Source of the DNA: Neoechinorhynchus agilis
Lineage: Eukaryota; Acanthocephala
Reading direction: 5' to 3'
NCBI GenBank assembly: GCA_051530055.1
Contig: CM121342.1
Coordinates: 11,470,001 to 11,534,000 of the forward strand
Length of the DNA: 64,000 bases
Made by a program: the position numbers and the translations under genes. The notes beneath the pieces were generated by a model, which did no database searches, was not told the DNA's origin, and was given only the letters and a program-made list of their open reading frames with translations. Positions 61,275-64,000 of the stretch are shown piece after piece; position 1 is the stretch's first letter; the number at the start of each line of letters is the position of its first letter.

Positions 61275-61860
61275 ATGTTAATCTTCATTAGAGGATTCTT
61301 AAAAAAATCCATCCGACACATCCTTGCCCGATACATTGTCATCATTTCCGTCCGCTCTGCAAGTGGGGAAAAACGATACATAAACATCCCTTATGTAAAT
61401 GAAAAACCGCACAATAATTTGAACTCAAAAATAGTGAATGCGTATCGACTAAAAGGAACTAAAGCAGTAACTTACACCAAACAACAAGACCTTCAATGCT
61501 TTCATAAGCTCTGCGAAGGGTGACCCACCACACGGCATACCATGCACAGACTGCAACAAGTCCTATGTAGGACAAACGAATAATGTTGCTCTCAGAACTT
61601 ATGAACACAAATACGCATTGAGGCAAGATAAAAATTCTGCAATAATAAATCATATGGATAACACAGGGCACTCAATCGATTTTAATGACACAAAAATATT
61701 GGGCCGTAGCGACGATCGATACACTCGTATCATAACTGAAGCGGTCTATATTAAAAATAACGAAACAATGGAAGGCAACAAGCCTGATTATATCCTCAAA
61801 ATGAAGATTACAAAAATTCTCCATATCTTATTTTTAGATCTGACGAAGACCCACGTTGGG
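61275..61860 (+). pseudogene. Penelope-like element connector and GIY-YIG nuclease
   Basis: ISVRSASGEKRYINIPYVNEKPHNNL is the connector between RT and nuclease. After a shift near 61,520: HGIPCTDCNKSYVGQTNNVALR (GIY-YIG, with Ser-Tyr in the first element), YEHKYALRQDKNSAIINH, NTGHSIDFNDTKIL and EAVYIKNNETMEGNK. The nuclease is nearly complete across two frames. It ends where the LTR-like repeat begins. Confidence 0.82.
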
Positions 61861-61907
61861 GTCGCGTATATTCTTTTACCAATAAAATCACTTTTTTATG
61901 AAAATAT

Positions 61908-62253
61908 TCTAGGAATTATGTCCATACTTTTAACATTAGAGGAAAAACTCACAAATTGCAACATTCCGAACACAAAAGTGGCGTTCTTATTATTTATTAA
62001 TCTTTGAAACCCTATTTGCAAATGGTACTTTTTTTTCAAAATACCCTAACTGTTTTGTTTCCATGTCGCATGTTCGGGCGACCACTGCATCGTGAACGTC
62101 AAAGCACGAGCATGCCTGCAATTGTAGTACTTCGTTTCCCCAACTTAAGATTCATGGATAAAGTTGAAAACTGAGACACGAGCACATGCGGCGCGCCAAC
62201 ACACACACAATAACGTCCACTAAAATCAATGCGACGAATTGACACGTCACATA
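61908..62253 (-). repeat. LTR-like repeat, second copy
   Basis: Almost identical to 43,569-43,916. Its left side is PLE sequence and its right side is the interior of a Gypsy RNase H/RT frame, with no polypurine tract, so it is probably a solo LTR or a recombination product. Confidence 0.78.
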
Positions 62254-63180
62254 CTTCTGTCTTCATAGGGAATTTGCAGCATCCGATGAGTGGCGCAATT
62301 TTGTCCGATAATCTTTCAATCCATTTCGCATAATACGCGAACATCCCAACAACACGCCTTAAACTAGAAGCATTGCAAGGAACAGGGAGTTCCAGTAAGG
62401 GTCGCAATCTTTCGGGATCCGGTTAAATAATATTATTAGCGATGCTGTAGCCCAATAGCTCTATCTTCCTTACTGATCGTACTGATTTGTTATCTTTCAG
62501 TTTTAGATTGCGTCGTTTTGCAGCCGCCAATAATTTTTGTACATTCGCATCATGTTCTTCTTAGGTGTTCCCAGTCATCGTGACATTGTCCACATAAGGA
62601 AAAACGCAATTTAACTTCTCCTGTGCAATCATGTCATCCATAGCCCGTTGAAATGCAGAAACTCCATTGGTAACCCCAAAGGGAATTCTTGTAAGCTGGT
62701 AGAGCTTCCCATTTGCTTCGAATCCGGTATAGGGCCTTTCCTTTTCTGGGATACTCACTTGATGGTATGCACTTTTTAAATCAAATGTGGAAAATATTTT
62801 GTATTGGGCGATTATATTGACCATCTCATGCATGTTAGGTAAGGGATACGCATCCAAACGAGTATATTGGTCAATAGTTTACGAGTAGTCAACCACACAT
62901 ACGTTTTCGATCTTTGATCTGCTCACCTTTTACAACAACGATTTGAGCCCTCCATGCAGACTTGCTCGGCTCAGACACTCCTTCATTCAAAAGTCTTAAT
63001 CTCTCCACGGATAAAGTCTCGATCCTCGCGGCAATATAATCGTGATCTAGTAGCTATTGGTTTGACGTTATCCTAAACACTTTCAAATATTGGAGCTTTC
63101 AATAAACTTGCATTCATCACTTGACAAAATTCTTTAGATCCACGTATCAATAGCTCATCTCCCGGACCGTCGTATACAAA
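62254..63180 (-). pseudogene. Gypsy RT fragment of the element A lineage
   Basis: From 63,170 on the minus strand: VKFVYDGPGDELLIRG (pre-RT), decayed VKPIATRSR, RLDAYPLPNMHEMVN, FSTFDLKSAYHQVSIPE (block A), RIPFGVTNGVSAFQRAM (block B), CVFPYVDNVTMTG (block C, YVDN), a stop, EEHDANVQKLLAAAKRR, DPERLRPLLELPVP and VVGMFAYYAKWIERL. Cut by the LTR-like repeat before RNase H. The left boundary is sharp at KFPMKTEV. Confidence 0.85.
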
Positions 63181-63181
63181 T

Positions 63182-63570
63182 TTAACACAACTGTGTCTCT
63201 TCTGAAAATTCGGTCAACAGGAACGTGTCGTCCACATATCTGAACCAGATATTCATCCCCTGTATCGATGACAAATGTTCGTCCTCCCAGTGCCGCATAC
63301 ACAGCTCAGCAAGCACAGGAGCTAACGGGCTGCCCATGGCTACTCCATCTTTTTGGTCATAGCGATGCCGTTGAACTGGAAGTTGCAGAATCTGGTGCAA
63401 AACTGCAGTAGCTTTCGCCAGTCGCTTATAGTTAACTTCCATTCAGCATTAATGGACAGGAGTGGAACTGCGAGATCTATTGCCACATCGACAGGAATTT
63501 TGGTGAAGAGGGAGATCACACCTGCCGACAGCATTCTATATGGGAATTCCAAGACGATTTAAATATTGAA
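63182..63570 (-). pseudogene. Penelope-like element RT fragment
   Basis: MEFPYRMLSAGVISLFTKIPVDVAIDLAVPLL (block A; the usual SADV is SAGV), ISDWRKLLQFCTRFCNFQFNG, a shift, DGVAMGSPLAPVLAELCMRHW (block B) and NIWFRYVDDTFLLTEF (YVDD block C). It is cut at 63,180 by Gypsy sequence. Two frames cover the palm. Confidence 0.85.
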
Positions 63571-63719
63571 ACGAAATCCGCTCCCGAGGAAACCACTCTC
63601 TCTCTGAAGATCCCATTGCGCTCCTCAACATACCAACTACTCTCCTTGAGATGTTCGTGCAGAAAGTGGTGTGCCGCAATTATTAGTCTGAACTTGATTA
63701 TGTACCTTCAATGGGGAGA

Positions 63720-64000
63720 AAAAGTCTAAAAAGGAAGAGATCTATGTTGAACTAACATTCCCTGATGATCATTCTTATCTTGCTATCGAGCGCATCATAA
63801 AATGAGGATGTGAGGCCAAGATAGTAAATGTATACACAAAGAGGGGACGCACTCTACACGGATTGATATGTCCCAAGAATGGCCAACAGTCATCTGGTGC
63901 GGTCTACAAAATTCCGTGCTCCGGTTACGAACAGGTCTATGTGGGACAGACCAACAATTTCACCCGACGGATGAAGGAGCACAAATCATCAGTTGTTCGC
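63720..64000 (+). pseudogene. Penelope-like element GIY-YIG nuclease, runs off the edge
   Basis: EEIYVELTFPDDHSYLAI, a stop, then GCEAKIVNVYTKRGRTLHGLI and SGAVYKIPCSGYEQVYVGQTNNFTRRMKEHK. VYKIPC and VYVGQTN are the GIY and YIG motifs, followed by the Arg and the EH of the active site. The fragment lies head to head with the RT fragment on the other strand, as at 0-1.4 kb. The right edge of the window truncates it. Confidence 0.85.

Overview
The window reads as heterochromatin-like, AT-rich DNA from an invertebrate animal. Nearly every recognisable coding stretch is a retroelement or a broken gene copy. The eukaryotic assignment rests on LTR retrotransposons of the Gypsy/Metaviridae type, Penelope-like elements (PLEs) with GIY-YIG nuclease, two families of apurinic-endonuclease (APE) LINEs, a LINE family with an R2-type restriction-like endonuclease (RLE), tRNA-derived SINE-like units with Pol III A and B boxes, and kinase pseudogenes. 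I cannot name the species. The mixture would fit a nematode, flatworm or arthropod, but nothing here decides it.

Layout. 1-1.4 kb: two PLE fragments head to head. 2.8-7 kb: RLE-LINE fragments and the left arm of a large inverted repeat (Gypsy plus LINE-2 debris). 7.1-7.3 kb: a palindrome with a hammerhead-like core. 7.8-8.8 kb: an AGC-type kinase pseudogene. 9.4-12.3 kb: SINE-like units, a small secreted-protein ORF and a Gypsy gag start. 12.8-16.2 kb: LINE-1 type fragments and an RLE domain. 16.7-19.7 kb: a DYRK/HIPK-like kinase pseudogene and a PLE flanked by inverted repeats. 20-24 kb: a gag fragment, the right arm of the large inverted repeat and a LINE RT piece. 24.2-26.1 kb: a zinc-finger pseudogene and a four-transmembrane ORF. 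26.7-35.8 kb: a segment duplicated at 50.4-54.25 kb that carries an RT-RLE element; the first copy has since received a 3.66-kb LTR element and a 1-kb truncated LINE. 35.85-38.9 kb: another RT-RLE element beside a repeat-protein ORF on the other strand. 39.8-42.9 kb: kinase pseudogenes and a PLE. 43.6-50.4 kb: Gypsy integrase tail, a long LINE-1 ORF2 and a Gypsy pol. 54.2-60.3 kb: kinase fragment, RLE domain, LINE-2 RT and a nearly full Gypsy pol. 61.3-64 kb: PLE and Gypsy fragments.

The most interesting items are: (i) the 29,571-33,233 LTR element, whose apparent primer-binding site does not look like a tRNA complement but pairs over 13 nt with its own LTR, suggesting Tf1-like self-priming; (ii) seven copies of a LINE family that joins an N-terminal zinc finger, a YLDD reverse transcriptase and an R2-like RLE; (iii) a PLE-type hammerhead motif in a palindrome; (iv) tRNA-derived units whose 3' end runs into their own 5' end. 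The paired loci also give clean pre-insertion sites, so the order of events can be read from the sequence alone.

Only two ORFs look like candidate host genes: the secreted cysteine protein at 10,461-10,865 and the four-TM protein at 25,466-26,020, both on the minus strand. Neither is recognised. I use LINE-1 and LINE-2 below as local labels for the two APE-type families in this window, not as the mammalian names.
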